Notes under the pieces: model-generated | Told to the model about the DNA's origin: nothing | Database searches by the model: none | Seen by the model: the letters and a program-made list of their open reading frames with translations, nothing else | In this document: one piece after another, positions 1 to 5,968 of the stretch | Position numbering within the stretch: the stretch's first letter is position 1 | How the letters are laid out: each line of letters begins with the position of its first letter | Made by a program: the position numbers and the translations under genes | Origin: Thermococcus sp. | Lineage (GTDB): Archaea > Methanobacteriota_B > Thermococci > Thermococcales > Thermococcaceae | Length of the DNA: 5,968 nt | Assembly (NCBI GenBank): GCA_011050175.1 | Contig: DRGF01000089.1 | Coordinates: 1 to 5,968 of the forward strand | Direction of reading: 5' to 3'

Positions 1-670
1 CCCTCTCCCTGCCGAAGGCCCTTATTGTCTCGATCCCCGCGACGCTCTCCTCCACAACGCTCGATATCTTCGCTATCTTCTGCCTCGTCTCCCTGTAGGC
101 CCTCCTCATCTTCCCGCCAAAGTAGTAGGCAACGAGCACCATCAGCGGGACGCTCGCGAGGGTAACGAGGGTAAGCTTGACGTCCAGCAGGAACATGGCA
201 GTTATTATGCCGATGAGGCTGAGAAGGCTTCCAAGACTCCCGAGGAGGCCGGAAACGAGGACGTCGTTAACGATTCCGGTGTCGTTCACTACCCTCGACA
301 CGAGGTCGCCCGTGGACTTGTCCTTGAAGAAGTCGAGGCTCGAGCGGAGGACTTTCTCGTGGAGCCTCGCTCTGAGGTCGCGGAGGACTTTCTGGCCGAA
401 GACCTCGATGTAGAATGTCTGGAGCGTCGCGAAGAACCACCCGGCAACGAGGGAGAGCAGGTAGAGGAGCGCAATGACCCAGAAACGCCCGTAGTTGCCG
501 GGAAGGACGTAGCGGTCTATCGCCACGCTGAGGATGTAGGGCGGTGCCAGGGTTGCCAGGGCGGAGCCGATTATGCTGAAGACGACCACCGCGAGCGTCC
601 GCCTGTGGGAGAGGGCCTCACCAATGAACCTCCTGAGGAGTGAGAGTGATGACTTGGTGTTACTCTCCAT
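1..670 (-). CDS. ABC exporter subunit, membrane domain (partial, C-terminus cut by the left edge)
   Basis: This is the second half of an ABC-type exporter in the plasma membrane. The window covers its first 223 residues. Hydrophobic stretches at about 26-46, 63-85, 142-162 and 166-185 match the first four helices of the exporter membrane domain. The first cytoplasmic loop carries the family pattern FF at 114-115 followed by TGDLVSRVVND (120-130). The second carries EESVAGIETIRAFGRE (207-222). The ATP-binding domain lies beyond the left edge. The gene starts with ATG inside the end of the upstream ABC gene, an 11-base overlap that points to co-transcription and translational coupling. A GGGGTGG ribosome binding site lies 5 bases before the ATG. 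A GTG three codons upstream is a possible alternative start. Because the upstream subunit has degenerate ATPase residues, this subunit is expected to hold the active ones (inference). Substrate unknown. Confidence 0.93.
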   Translation of the reverse strand, partial: MESNTKSSLSLLRRFIGEALSHRRTLAVVVFSIIGSALATLAPPYILSVAIDRYVLPGNYGRFWVIALLYLLSLVAGWFFATLQTFYIEVFGQKVLRDLRARLHEKVLRSSLDFFKDKSTGDLVSRVVNDTGIVNDVLVSGLLGSLGSLLSLIGIITAMFLLDVKLTLVTLASVPLMVLVAYYFGGKMRRAYRETRQKIAKISSVVEESVAGIETIRAFGRER

Positions 671-2399
671 TCCAACCACCCCTGCCGAGCATCTCGCTGA
701 AGAGTCCTCCCTTCTTTGCGAGCTCCTCTGGCTTCCCGTCCTCCAGGATCTGGCCGTCCTTCATCACGATGACCCTGTCGGCCAGTTTGGCCATCGAGAG
801 CCTCTGGGATACTATCACCGCTGTCTTGCCCTCAAGGATTCCTCTGAGGTCTTCAACGAGCCTCTTCTCGGTCTCTGCGTCGAGGTTTGATACGGGGTCG
901 TCGAGGAGCAGTATCTTCGGCTCAAGGAGGAGGGCCCTCGCCAGGGCTATGCGCTGTCTCTGCCCGCCAGAGAGTGTCACACCCTTCTCGCCGACAACGG
1001 TGTCGTAGCCCTCCGGGAGGGAGGCTATGAAGTCGTGGATTTTCGCTATTTTTGCCGCCCTCTCGATTTCTTCCATGCTAGCGTCGGGCTTTGCAAGGGC
1101 TATGTTCTCCCTCAAACTCCGGTTAAAGATGAAAGGCTCCTGCGGGACGTAGGCGACTACCTTCCTGAGGCAAGAGGTCTTTATCTTCCTTACATCAACG
1201 CCGTCGATCAGAACCTGGCCTTTGTCCGGCTCGTAAAAGCGCGCTATCAGCTTGAGGAGGGTGCTCTTTCCGGAGCCGGGTGGCCCTGTTATTAAAACCT
1301 TCTCGCCGGGCCTTATTTTGAGGTTCAGGCCCTTGAGCACGGTCTTTCCTGTGTGGTATGTCAGCCAAACGTCGCGGAACTCGATTTCTCCGCGCGGGTT
1401 CTCAAGCTCCACGGCATCGGGAGGGTCAACGTCGGGAGGAGCAGAATCTATGACCTCAAAGAGCCTTGAGGTGGCCGCCAAACTCCTCTGGATGTCGCCG
1501 ATGGTGAAGCCAAGCGCCCTCAGCGGCCAGGTCATCGTGAGCATGTAGGTGAGAAAGGCAGTCAGCTCGCCAACAGTCAGCGCTCCGGCCATTATCGCCC
1601 TTCCGCCGTAGTAGAGCATCGCGCTCATGGCGATTCCCATCACGAGGAAGGGCGCGTTGCCGTAGAGAGCCGTGATTTTGGTCGCCTCGACGTTGAGGGA
1701 GTAGAGCTCCTCGTTCTCCTTCATGAACTTCTCCTGGATGTGCTCCTCCACGGAGAGGGCTTTAATCGTCTTTACCCCGGCTATGCTGCCCGTTGAGACG
1801 GACGCAACAACGCCCGTCTGGTGCCTTATTTTATCGTAGATTGGCCTTACCTTCCTCGCGTAGGTCGTGTTGAGGGCCACAACGACCGCTATGGTCACGA
1901 GGGCCACGCCCGTGAGGGCAACGTTCATCCTGGCCATGTAGTAGAGCGAGACGATGATGAGAAAGACAGAATAGACGAACATCCTCACGCGGAAGGAGAG
2001 AAAGCGCGTTATCCTTTCGGTGTCGTTTGTTATCCTGCTTATGAGCTGACCGGAGTAAGTCTTATCGAAGAACTCCATTCTATGCCTCTGGATGGCCCTG
2101 AATGCGTCCATTCTGAGGTGGTAAACTGCGTGCTGAGCCGCTTTGACGAGCAGATACCTACCGCTGAAGCTGAAGGCCCCGTTTAGAATCCCCACCAGGA
2201 GGACGAGGAGGGCGTAGCGGACTGCCACGCGGTATTTTCCGGTTACTATGCCCCCGTCTATCGCCTCCCTTATTAGGACGGGGATTACCCCGTTCGTGTA
2301 TGACATAAGGAGAACTATGATTAGGCCTGCTATGAAGTGGAGTTTGTGTTCCCGTAGATAACTCAGCAACCGCTTTAACTGCCCCATTGAGTCCGCCAT
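660..2399 (-). CDS. ABC exporter half-transporter, permease fused to ATP-binding domain (degenerate-site subunit)
   Basis: This complete 579-residue protein has the usual length and layout of a half-size ABC exporter. The membrane domain with about six helices spans residues 20-310 and the nucleotide-binding domain 338-575. Visible motifs are Walker A GPPGSGKST (372-380), the Q-loop VPQEP with Gln420, signature LSGGQ (476-480), Walker B ILLLDD (496-501), and the switch region VIVSQRLS (528-535). Two residues differ from active ATPases: the catalytic Glu after Walker B is Asp501, and the switch His is Gln532. The same kind of replacement is known in the degenerate site of heterodimeric exporters such as Thermotoga TM287/288. 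The membrane domain shows the loop pattern FFDKTYSGQLISRITND (110-126). The ATG start has no Shine-Dalgarno sequence. A TATA box at 2424-2434 predicts a nearly leaderless transcript. The substrate (drug, lipid or peptide) cannot be inferred. Confidence 0.97.
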   Translation of the reverse strand: MADSMGQLKRLLSYLREHKLHFIAGLIIVLLMSYTNGVIPVLIREAIDGGIVTGKYRVAVRYALLVLLVGILNGAFSFSGRYLLVKAAQHAVYHLRMDAFRAIQRHRMEFFDKTYSGQLISRITNDTERITRFLSFRVRMFVYSVFLIIVSLYYMARMNVALTGVALVTIAVVVALNTTYARKVRPIYDKIRHQTGVVASVSTGSIAGVKTIKALSVEEHIQEKFMKENEELYSLNVEATKITALYGNAPFLVMGIAMSAMLYYGGRAIMAGALTVGELTAFLTYMLTMTWPLRALGFTIGDIQRSLAATSRLFEVIDSAPPDVDPPDAVELENPRGEIEFRDVWLTYHTGKTVLKGLNLKIRPGEKVLITGPPGSGKSTLLKLIARFYEPDKGQVLIDGVDVRKIKTSCLRKVVAYVPQEPFIFNRSLRENIALAKPDASMEEIERAAKIAKIHDFIASLPEGYDTVVGEKGVTLSGGQRQRIALARALLLEPKILLLDDPVSNLDAETEKRLVEDLRGILEGKTAVIVSQRLSMAKLADRVIVMKDGQILEDGKPEELAKKGGLFSEMLGRGGWNGE

Positions 2400-2423
2400 A
2401 GCAGGAGGAATTGGGTACGCTAC

Positions 2424-2434
2424 TATAAATATTT
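2424..2434 (-). promoter_or_regulatory. TATA box for the ABC exporter operon
   Basis: Read on the minus strand this is AAATATTTATA, a good archaeal TATA box in otherwise mixed sequence. Its centre lies about 29 bases before the ATG at 2399. Archaeal transcription usually starts about 25-27 bases after the TATA centre, so the mRNA should begin within a few bases of the start codon. The bases just before the ATG (TTCCTCCTGCT) do not resemble a ribosome binding site, which also points to a leaderless message. The promoter separates the ABC operon from the five-gene cluster upstream. Confidence 0.65.
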
Positions 2435-2490
2435 GTCGGTTAAGATGTCCATCTGAGTGAGCCCCTCAGTTTGTCCACCGTTATGGGATG

Positions 2491-2508
2491 ATAAAAAGGA
2501 GCAAAAAG
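2491..2508 (-). terminator. U-tract terminator of the five-gene cluster
   Basis: Just 4 bases after the TGA stop of the nucleotidyltransferase gene, the minus strand reads two T5 runs separated by GCTCC (runs at 2503-2507 and 2493-2497). Archaeal RNA polymerase terminates at such U-rich tracts without needing a hairpin. The position between the end of one operon and the promoter of the next fits this role. No strong stem precedes it. Confidence 0.55.
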
Positions 2509-2511
2509 AGA

Positions 2512-3261
2512 TCAAGACTCCGTCCTCAACTTCCAGCCGTCTATACTGAAGCCGCCCATTTTATCAAGGACGTGGTTTATTAACGCCTCGGCGTTTTCTG
2601 TTCTGACGTCTTCCATGGCCCGGAGGAAAAGTTCGACAAACCTCTCATCCGGGAAGTCCGGGAAGAGGTATGCTTTTCTAAAGGCCCCCTCGGTAAAGAG
2701 CCGGTAAACCTTGCTAGCCGGCGGTATTTCAACCCCCAAGAATCTGGCGTAGTATTCCAGAGCCATTTTCAGGGCCAGATGATAGAGGTAAGCGTAGCTT
2801 GGGTTTCCTCTGTTTTCGGCGTCCTTCAAACTATCGAGGACGTCCCAGAGGAAGTACTTGGCCAGCTCGATTCTCGTTTCGTCCGGCTTTGGAAACGGCT
2901 TTCCCATGTACTCCTTAGCCGCTACCCTAAGAACCTCAATTATTCCCGTTTTGTCAAAGAGGGTCTTTCCTGTGAGAATTATCCTAGCCGTGCTCCTGCT
3001 GTTCTGGGCGAGCTCCCCCTCGAAGTACTCCCTAACCGCCCGGACTGGGTTCGCAAAGTATTCAATCAAAACGCCGTCCACAATGACGTTCCCTCTTTCT
3101 CTCCAGCCAACATCGTCGGAGAGGATTATGTAGACGTCCACGTCCGAGCGAGAAGTTTGCAGGCCGAGGGCATAGCTTCCAGTCAGCAGGGCAGCTTCGA
3201 CGAACTCTTGCTCTTTCCAAGGTCTGAGGAACTTCTCAAGCGCCTGCTTCCAGTCCCCCAT
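2512..3261 (-). CDS. Polymerase-beta-type nucleotidyltransferase with C-terminal helical domain, target unknown
   Basis: This 249-residue protein has the nucleotidyltransferase signature near its N-terminus: GSYALG (28-33) followed by SDVDVYI (39-45). Asp40 and Asp42 are the expected metal-binding pair. Glu67 in VLIEYF is a candidate third acid. This is the fold shared by minimal nucleotidyltransferases, kanamycin nucleotidyltransferase and related enzymes, which move a nucleotide from NTP to a protein, RNA or small molecule. Residues 105-235 look helical, with an aromatic-rich stretch at 155-174, and probably form the substrate-recognising domain. The stop of the upstream NMN adenylyltransferase overlaps its ribosome binding site (GAGGTG, 5 bases before the ATG), with only 9 bases between genes, so translation is likely coupled. 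It is the last gene of the cluster. No HEPN toxin partner or RX4-6H motif is seen, so a toxin-antitoxin role is not supported. Sampled lines are about 50 % GC, lower than the neighbouring enzymes. The acceptor is unknown. Confidence 0.85.
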   Translation of the reverse strand: MGDWKQALEKFLRPWKEQEFVEAALLTGSYALGLQTSRSDVDVYIILSDDVGWRERGNVIVDGVLIEYFANPVRAVREYFEGELAQNSRSTARIILTGKTLFDKTGIIEVLRVAAKEYMGKPFPKPDETRIELAKYFLWDVLDSLKDAENRGNPSYAYLYHLALKMALEYYARFLGVEIPPASKVYRLFTEGAFRKAYLFPDFPDERFVELFLRAMEDVRTENAEALINHVLDKMGGFSIDGWKLRTES

Positions 3262-3266
3262 ACCAC

Positions 3267-3272
3267 CACCTC
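3267..3272 (-). promoter_or_regulatory. Ribosome binding site of the nucleotidyltransferase gene
   Basis: GAGGTG on the minus strand lies 5 bases before the ATG at 3261 and shares bases with the TGA stop of the upstream gene (3271-3273). This supports the start choice and coupled translation. Confidence 0.7.
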
Positions 3273-3837
3273 AGAACTCAGGAATCCTTATCGGCGCCTG
3301 CAGTTCCTTCTCGTTCTTTTCGAGGTTGGTCGCCAGCATCCTTATCCTTTCCACACCTTTGATTTCATTGATGAATTCAGCCACGCTCTTGGGAACGAGG
3401 TCTTCCCATGGCTCCCCGCTGACCATTCTCCTCCTTATCTCGGTCGCCGAGAGGATGTCCTTCCTGAACATCGGCTGGACGATGACCTCGTAGCCCTTCT
3501 CGCGGAAGAGCTGGGCGACGAGCGAGTTGCCAGTGAAGACGACGTCGAACCTCGGCACCATGCTCACCACGTAGGTCGCCCAGATGGCGTTGAAGTTTAT
3601 GTCCGGGAGCGGGATTAGATAGTAGCGCTTGTCATTAAGATTTGCCTCGTCAAGGGCCCTTATGAGCATCTCCATCCTCTCGCTCGTTGTGAATGGGTTC
3701 TTGAGCGTGTGGCTTGCCTGGGCGCTTCCGATTCCTATGATAACCTCATCAACCTGCGAAAAGACGAATTCGAGCGCCTTTAGGTGCCCGTTGTGGACGG
3801 GCTGGAAACGGCCGACGAAGAGACCGCGTTTGACCAC
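3271..3837 (-). CDS. Nicotinamide-nucleotide adenylyltransferase (archaeal NMNAT)
   Basis: This cytoplasmic enzyme joins NMN and ATP to give NAD and pyrophosphate, the last coenzyme-forming step of NAD synthesis and salvage. From the chosen start it is 188 residues, close to the size of other archaeal NMNATs. The nucleotidyltransferase-superfamily signature GRFQPVHNGH is at residues 9-18, with the catalytic HxGH pair His15 and His18. The second signature, LSATEIRR, is at 129-136 and corresponds to the ISSTxxR motif that binds ATP phosphate. NPFTTSERMEM (about 47-57) is also typical. A longer frame opens at TTG 3855, but GTG at 3837 is preferred because a full GAGGTGAT ribosome binding site stands 4 bases before it and the protein then begins MVKRGLFVGRF, as I recall for Thermococcales relatives. 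It follows the toxin gene by 14 bases and precedes the nucleotidyltransferase by 9, so all three are probably on one transcript. Confidence 0.96.
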   Translation of the reverse strand: MVKRGLFVGRFQPVHNGHLKALEFVFSQVDEVIIGIGSAQASHTLKNPFTTSERMEMLIRALDEANLNDKRYYLIPLPDINFNAIWATYVVSMVPRFDVVFTGNSLVAQLFREKGYEVIVQPMFRKDILSATEIRRRMVSGEPWEDLVPKSVAEFINEIKGVERIRMLATNLEKNEKELQAPIRIPEF

Positions 3838-3841
3838 GTTA

Positions 3842-3849
3842 ATCACCTC
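3842..3849 (-). promoter_or_regulatory. Strong ribosome binding site that fixes the NMNAT start
   Basis: The minus strand reads GAGGTGAT, an 8-base complement to the archaeal 16S rRNA 3' end, 4 bases before GTG 3837. It would lie inside the coding region if the upstream TTG at 3855 were used, so it argues for the shorter protein. Confidence 0.8.
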
Positions 3850-3851
3850 GT

Positions 3852-4328
3852 TCAATCCTTTTGAACGGTTCGTTCAGTTTCGGTGAACGAATCGCCAGTT
3901 ATAACCTCCACTTTCTCGGAACGGGCGGGATACAAAAAGTCCTCGTCGAGGGTTACGAGCGTCAGCCCATAGAACTTCGCCGTTGAAAGGATTAAGGCAT
4001 CGTTGGGAAGCATGCCGTAGTTCAGAATAAACTCAAACGCCCTCTCCTCTATCTCTTCCGTGAGAGGAAGCTCAGAGAAATTGTCCTTGAGGTACAGATA
4101 AACTTTCTCAAGCTTATCCCTGTGTTTTTCAATTTCCTTAGGATTGCCCCTCAGCGTGAGGTAGCTCTTTCCAGTAACGAGCTTCAGAAAAACGAACAGG
4201 ACTTCACTGAAGATTATGGGGTTTATAAACTTCGGATCGCTTTCGAGTGACTGGAGCAGTCGCTTTGCCGTTGGGTTGCCCTTTAAAGCCTCGATAATGA
4301 CTGAGGAATCAACCAAAGAGCTCCTCAT
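3852..4328 (-). CDS. vapC: PIN-domain ribonuclease, VapC-type toxin
   Basis: This 158-residue protein has the four acidic positions of the PIN fold: Asp7 in LVDSSVIIEALKGN, Glu42 in FSEVLF, Asp110 in LPNDALILSTAKFYG, and Asp128 with Asp130 in LVTLDEDFL. Such proteins are metal-dependent RNases. As VapC toxins they cut specific RNAs, often tRNA or rRNA, and are blocked by an antitoxin encoded just upstream. Here the small upstream gene overlaps by 20 bases, the normal arrangement for a toxin-antitoxin pair. The ATG follows a GGAGG with 3-base spacing. A TTG at 4316, five bases after GAGGAG, is a second possible start and would still keep the first Asp. A hand count over 3901-4320 gives about 47 % GC, against 57-68 % in sampled lines of the neighbouring enzymes and exporter, which suggests a different origin. 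RNA target unknown. Confidence 0.88.
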   Translation of the reverse strand: MRSSLVDSSVIIEALKGNPTAKRLLQSLESDPKFINPIIFSEVLFVFLKLVTGKSYLTLRGNPKEIEKHRDKLEKVYLYLKDNFSELPLTEEIEERAFEFILNYGMLPNDALILSTAKFYGLTLVTLDEDFLYPARSEKVEVITGDSFTETERTVQKD

Positions 4329-4509
4329 AGGCCTCCAACCTCAGCTCCTTAGCGCTCTTCTCGCTCTTGATGATGCCGAAAACATCGTCCAGAGTGACTC
4401 TCGGCTTTTCCCCCTTCCCCTTCAGCGTCTTGATTATCGCCATGACTTCTCTCTCAAACAGCTTTTCCATGCCGTCGGGAACTCGAACACGGAGGGTTAT
4501 TTCTCCCAT
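4309..4509 (-). CDS. Putative VapB-type antitoxin
   Basis: This small protein of 66 residues lies directly before the PIN toxin gene and overlaps its start by 20 bases. It is charged, with a beta-like N-terminus (GEITLRVRVPDG, 2-13), a likely helix (14-31), a basic linker and a C-terminal helix rich in Glu, Lys and Leu (about 50-64). An N-terminal dimer or DNA-binding part followed by a helix that wraps the toxin is common for antitoxins, but I do not recognise a named DNA-binding family here. The role rests mainly on its position. A longer frame opens at TTG 4545, but ATG 4509 is preferred because GGTGA stands 4 bases before it. It begins 44 bases after the stop of the SAM hydroxide adenosyltransferase gene, so it may be read through from that gene or from a weak promoter of its own. 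If the pair follows the usual rule, it represses its own transcription (inference). Confidence 0.72.
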   Translation of the reverse strand: MGEITLRVRVPDGMEKLFEREVMAIIKTLKGKGEKPRVTLDDVFGIIKSEKSAKELRLEAYEELFG

Positions 4510-4513
4510 TTTC

Positions 4514-4518
4514 TCACC
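4514..4518 (-). promoter_or_regulatory. Ribosome binding site of the putative antitoxin
   Basis: GGTGA on the minus strand, 4 bases before ATG 4509. It supports this start over the TTG twelve codons upstream. Confidence 0.55.
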
Positions 4519-4553
4519 CACTAAAAGTCCGTTCCATCTCTTCAAAACACTTT

Positions 4554-5334
<781 letters not shown>

Positions 5335-5335
<1 letters not shown>

Positions 5336-5361
5336 AAAGCTTATTAATGGTTGGAGCTTTA
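5335..5361. repeat. 7-bp inverted repeat in the divergent promoter region
   Basis: TAAAGCT (5335-5341) and AGCTTTA (5355-5361) are perfect inverted copies separated by 13 bases, so their centres are 20 bp apart, about two helix turns. They overlap both candidate TATA boxes. This could be an operator for a dimeric regulator, or chance in AT-rich promoter sequence. Confidence 0.45.
5341..5348 (+). promoter_or_regulatory. Candidate TATA box of the lipoprotein gene
   Basis: TTATTAAT is centred about 30 bases before the ATG at 5375, which predicts a transcript start near 5371 and a very short leader. CTAAAG just upstream could serve as the TFB recognition element. No strong ribosome binding site precedes the ATG, only GGAAG. 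Confidence 0.45.
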
Positions 5362-5363
5362 AA
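5358..5363 (-). promoter_or_regulatory. Candidate TATA box of the SAM hydroxide adenosyltransferase cluster
   Basis: TTTAAA is centred about 36 bases before GTG 5324, which places the transcript start near 5334, at the edge of the AGGTGG ribosome binding site. On the minus strand it is preceded by CCAAACCC, a possible TFB element. The box is short and palindromic, so the call is tentative. Confidence 0.4.
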
Positions 5364-5374
5364 GGGTTTGGAAG

Positions 5375-5968
5375 ATGAAAATGAAGAAAGTCATCATGGC
5401 TCATCTCCTCATTCTCATAGTGGTGGCAGCCGGATGCCTTTTCAAGCCGCCAGCGGAGGTTAGGTTCTCCATTGATAGAACGGTCGTCGCACCCGCTGGA
5501 ACGCTACACGTCGTCGTCTTCGTTAATAACACTGGAAAAGTGGGTCTGACGGGAGCGACGCTCGTCCTGAGCGATGACAGCTTCCAGATACTTCAGGAGC
5601 CGAAGTTTCCCGACGTTCTGTCCGTGGGCCAGTCCGTTCAGCTGGTCTGGATACTCAAAGCACCCCCAAAGCCGGGCGTTTACACACTCAAACTTTCATT
5701 GGAGCTGACCGATGAACTCAAACGCTCCTGGACCGGCTTCTACGGGCAGTTTAGGGTATCAGTCTCAAACGACGCCGGACCCCCCAACGAGATAGGGCTC
5801 GAGATAGGTGGGCCCGAGACCCTCCACGGTGGTGAGACCTCCACGATAACCGTCACAATAAACAACAAGCTGGAGACCCGGATAGAGCTGGTGGACATCA
5901 CGCTTGATCTTCTCGACGGAATGAAGATGGTGAGCGCAGACACGCTTCCAGAGAGCATCGGCAGTAAA
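5375..5968 (+). CDS. Predicted membrane-anchored lipoprotein with Ig-like beta-sandwich domains (partial, C-terminus cut by the right edge)
   Basis: The window shows the first 198 residues. Lysines at 2, 4 and 5, a hydrophobic core (LLILIVVAAG, 11-20) and Cys21 make a lipoprotein-type signal. After cleavage the protein would be anchored outside the membrane through Cys21. Residues 28-130 look like one beta-sandwich domain (VRFSIDRTVVAPAGTLHVVV at 29-48, then FVNNTGKVGL). A second similar domain begins at about 139 (IGLEIGGPETLHGGETSTI, then TVTINN). Such repeats resemble CARDB or NEW3-like domains of archaeal surface proteins that bind other proteins or sugars or act as spacers. I cannot assign a specific function, and no catalytic motif is seen. 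The ATG at 5375 is chosen for its fit with the signal peptide. ATG 5381 would also work. The frame stays open to the last base. GC content is like that of the host genes. Confidence 0.85.
   Translation, partial: MKMKKVIMAHLLILIVVAAGCLFKPPAEVRFSIDRTVVAPAGTLHVVVFVNNTGKVGLTGATLVLSDDSFQILQEPKFPDVLSVGQSVQLVWILKAPPKPGVYTLKLSLELTDELKRSWTGFYGQFRVSVSNDAGPPNEIGLEIGGPETLHGGETSTITVTINNKLETRIELVDITLDLLDGMKMVSADTLPESIGSK

Noticed and set aside
177..1008. Several plus-strand frames of 78-122 codons over the ABC exporter genes
   Set aside because: They are antisense to convincing ABC exporter sequence, overlap one another, and show no domain.
2453..2469. Short hairpin CTGAG / CTCAG in the intergenic region
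   Set aside because: Only 5 bp of stem with a 7-base loop and no T-tract directly after it on either strand. It is within chance expectation.
2400..2511. Possible C/D box guide RNA in the intergenic gap
   Set aside because: CTGA-like boxes occur, but I could not find a good RTGATGA box in the right order and spacing on either strand.
2512..3261. MNT-HEPN toxin-antitoxin system
   Set aside because: The nucleotidyltransferase motif is present, but no RX4-6H HEPN motif is visible in its own helical part and no HEPN-type gene lies next to it.
2779..3618. Long open frame of 279 codons on the plus strand
   Set aside because: It runs antisense across the nucleotidyltransferase and NMNAT genes, both of which have clear family motifs. 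Its translation shows no recognisable domain, and it crosses the short gap between them.
5740..5958. Minus-strand frame of 72 codons
   Set aside because: It lies antisense within the lipoprotein gene, which has a clear signal peptide and domain pattern. No ribosome binding site or motif supports it.

Overview
The window reads as a chromosomal segment of a hyperthermophilic archaeon of the order Thermococcales, most likely a Thermococcus. The evidence is an archaeal-type NMN adenylyltransferase, a SAM hydroxide adenosyltransferase whose length and catalytic residues fit the Pyrococcus horikoshii enzyme, AT-rich TATA-type promoters, GAGGTGAT-like ribosome binding sites, GTG starts, U-tract termination, and a moderate-to-high GC content with tightly packed genes. 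Species identity is inference.

Layout. Bases 1-2399 (minus strand) hold two overlapping genes for the halves of a heterodimeric ABC exporter. The promoter-proximal gene (660-2399) is complete. The second (1-670) runs off the left edge inside its membrane domain. Bases 2400-2511 hold a minus-strand U-tract terminator for the operon to the right, followed by the ABC promoter, which seems to give a nearly leaderless mRNA. Bases 2512-5324 (minus strand) hold five closely spaced genes. In transcription order they are a SAM hydroxide adenosyltransferase, a small putative VapB-type antitoxin, a PIN-domain (VapC-type) toxin, NMN adenylyltransferase, and a polymerase-beta-type nucleotidyltransferase. 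Bases 5325-5374 are a short divergent promoter region with facing TATA-like boxes and a 7-bp inverted repeat. From 5375 a plus-strand gene encodes a lipoprotein with beta-sandwich (Ig-like) domains and is cut by the right edge.

How the genes may work together. The five-gene cluster combines SAM cleavage (giving adenosine and methionine), NAD synthesis, and two enzymes of uncertain target. The vapBC-like pair sits between two housekeeping enzymes, and its toxin gene is clearly poorer in GC than the enzymes around it, which suggests the pair was inserted into an existing transcription unit. The complete ABC subunit has Asp and Gln where active ATPase sites carry Glu and His, so it should be the degenerate half of an asymmetric exporter. 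Its partner, cut off here, should carry the catalytic residues. The exporter substrate cannot be told from this sequence.

Three start codons were moved from the longest possible reading frame on the basis of ribosome binding sites and family length: NMN adenylyltransferase (GTG at 3837), SAM hydroxide adenosyltransferase (GTG at 5324) and the antitoxin (ATG at 4509). I found no clear new biological system. The points most worth a second look are the asymmetric exporter, the low-GC toxin pair inside a metabolic operon, and the interleaved divergent promoter.
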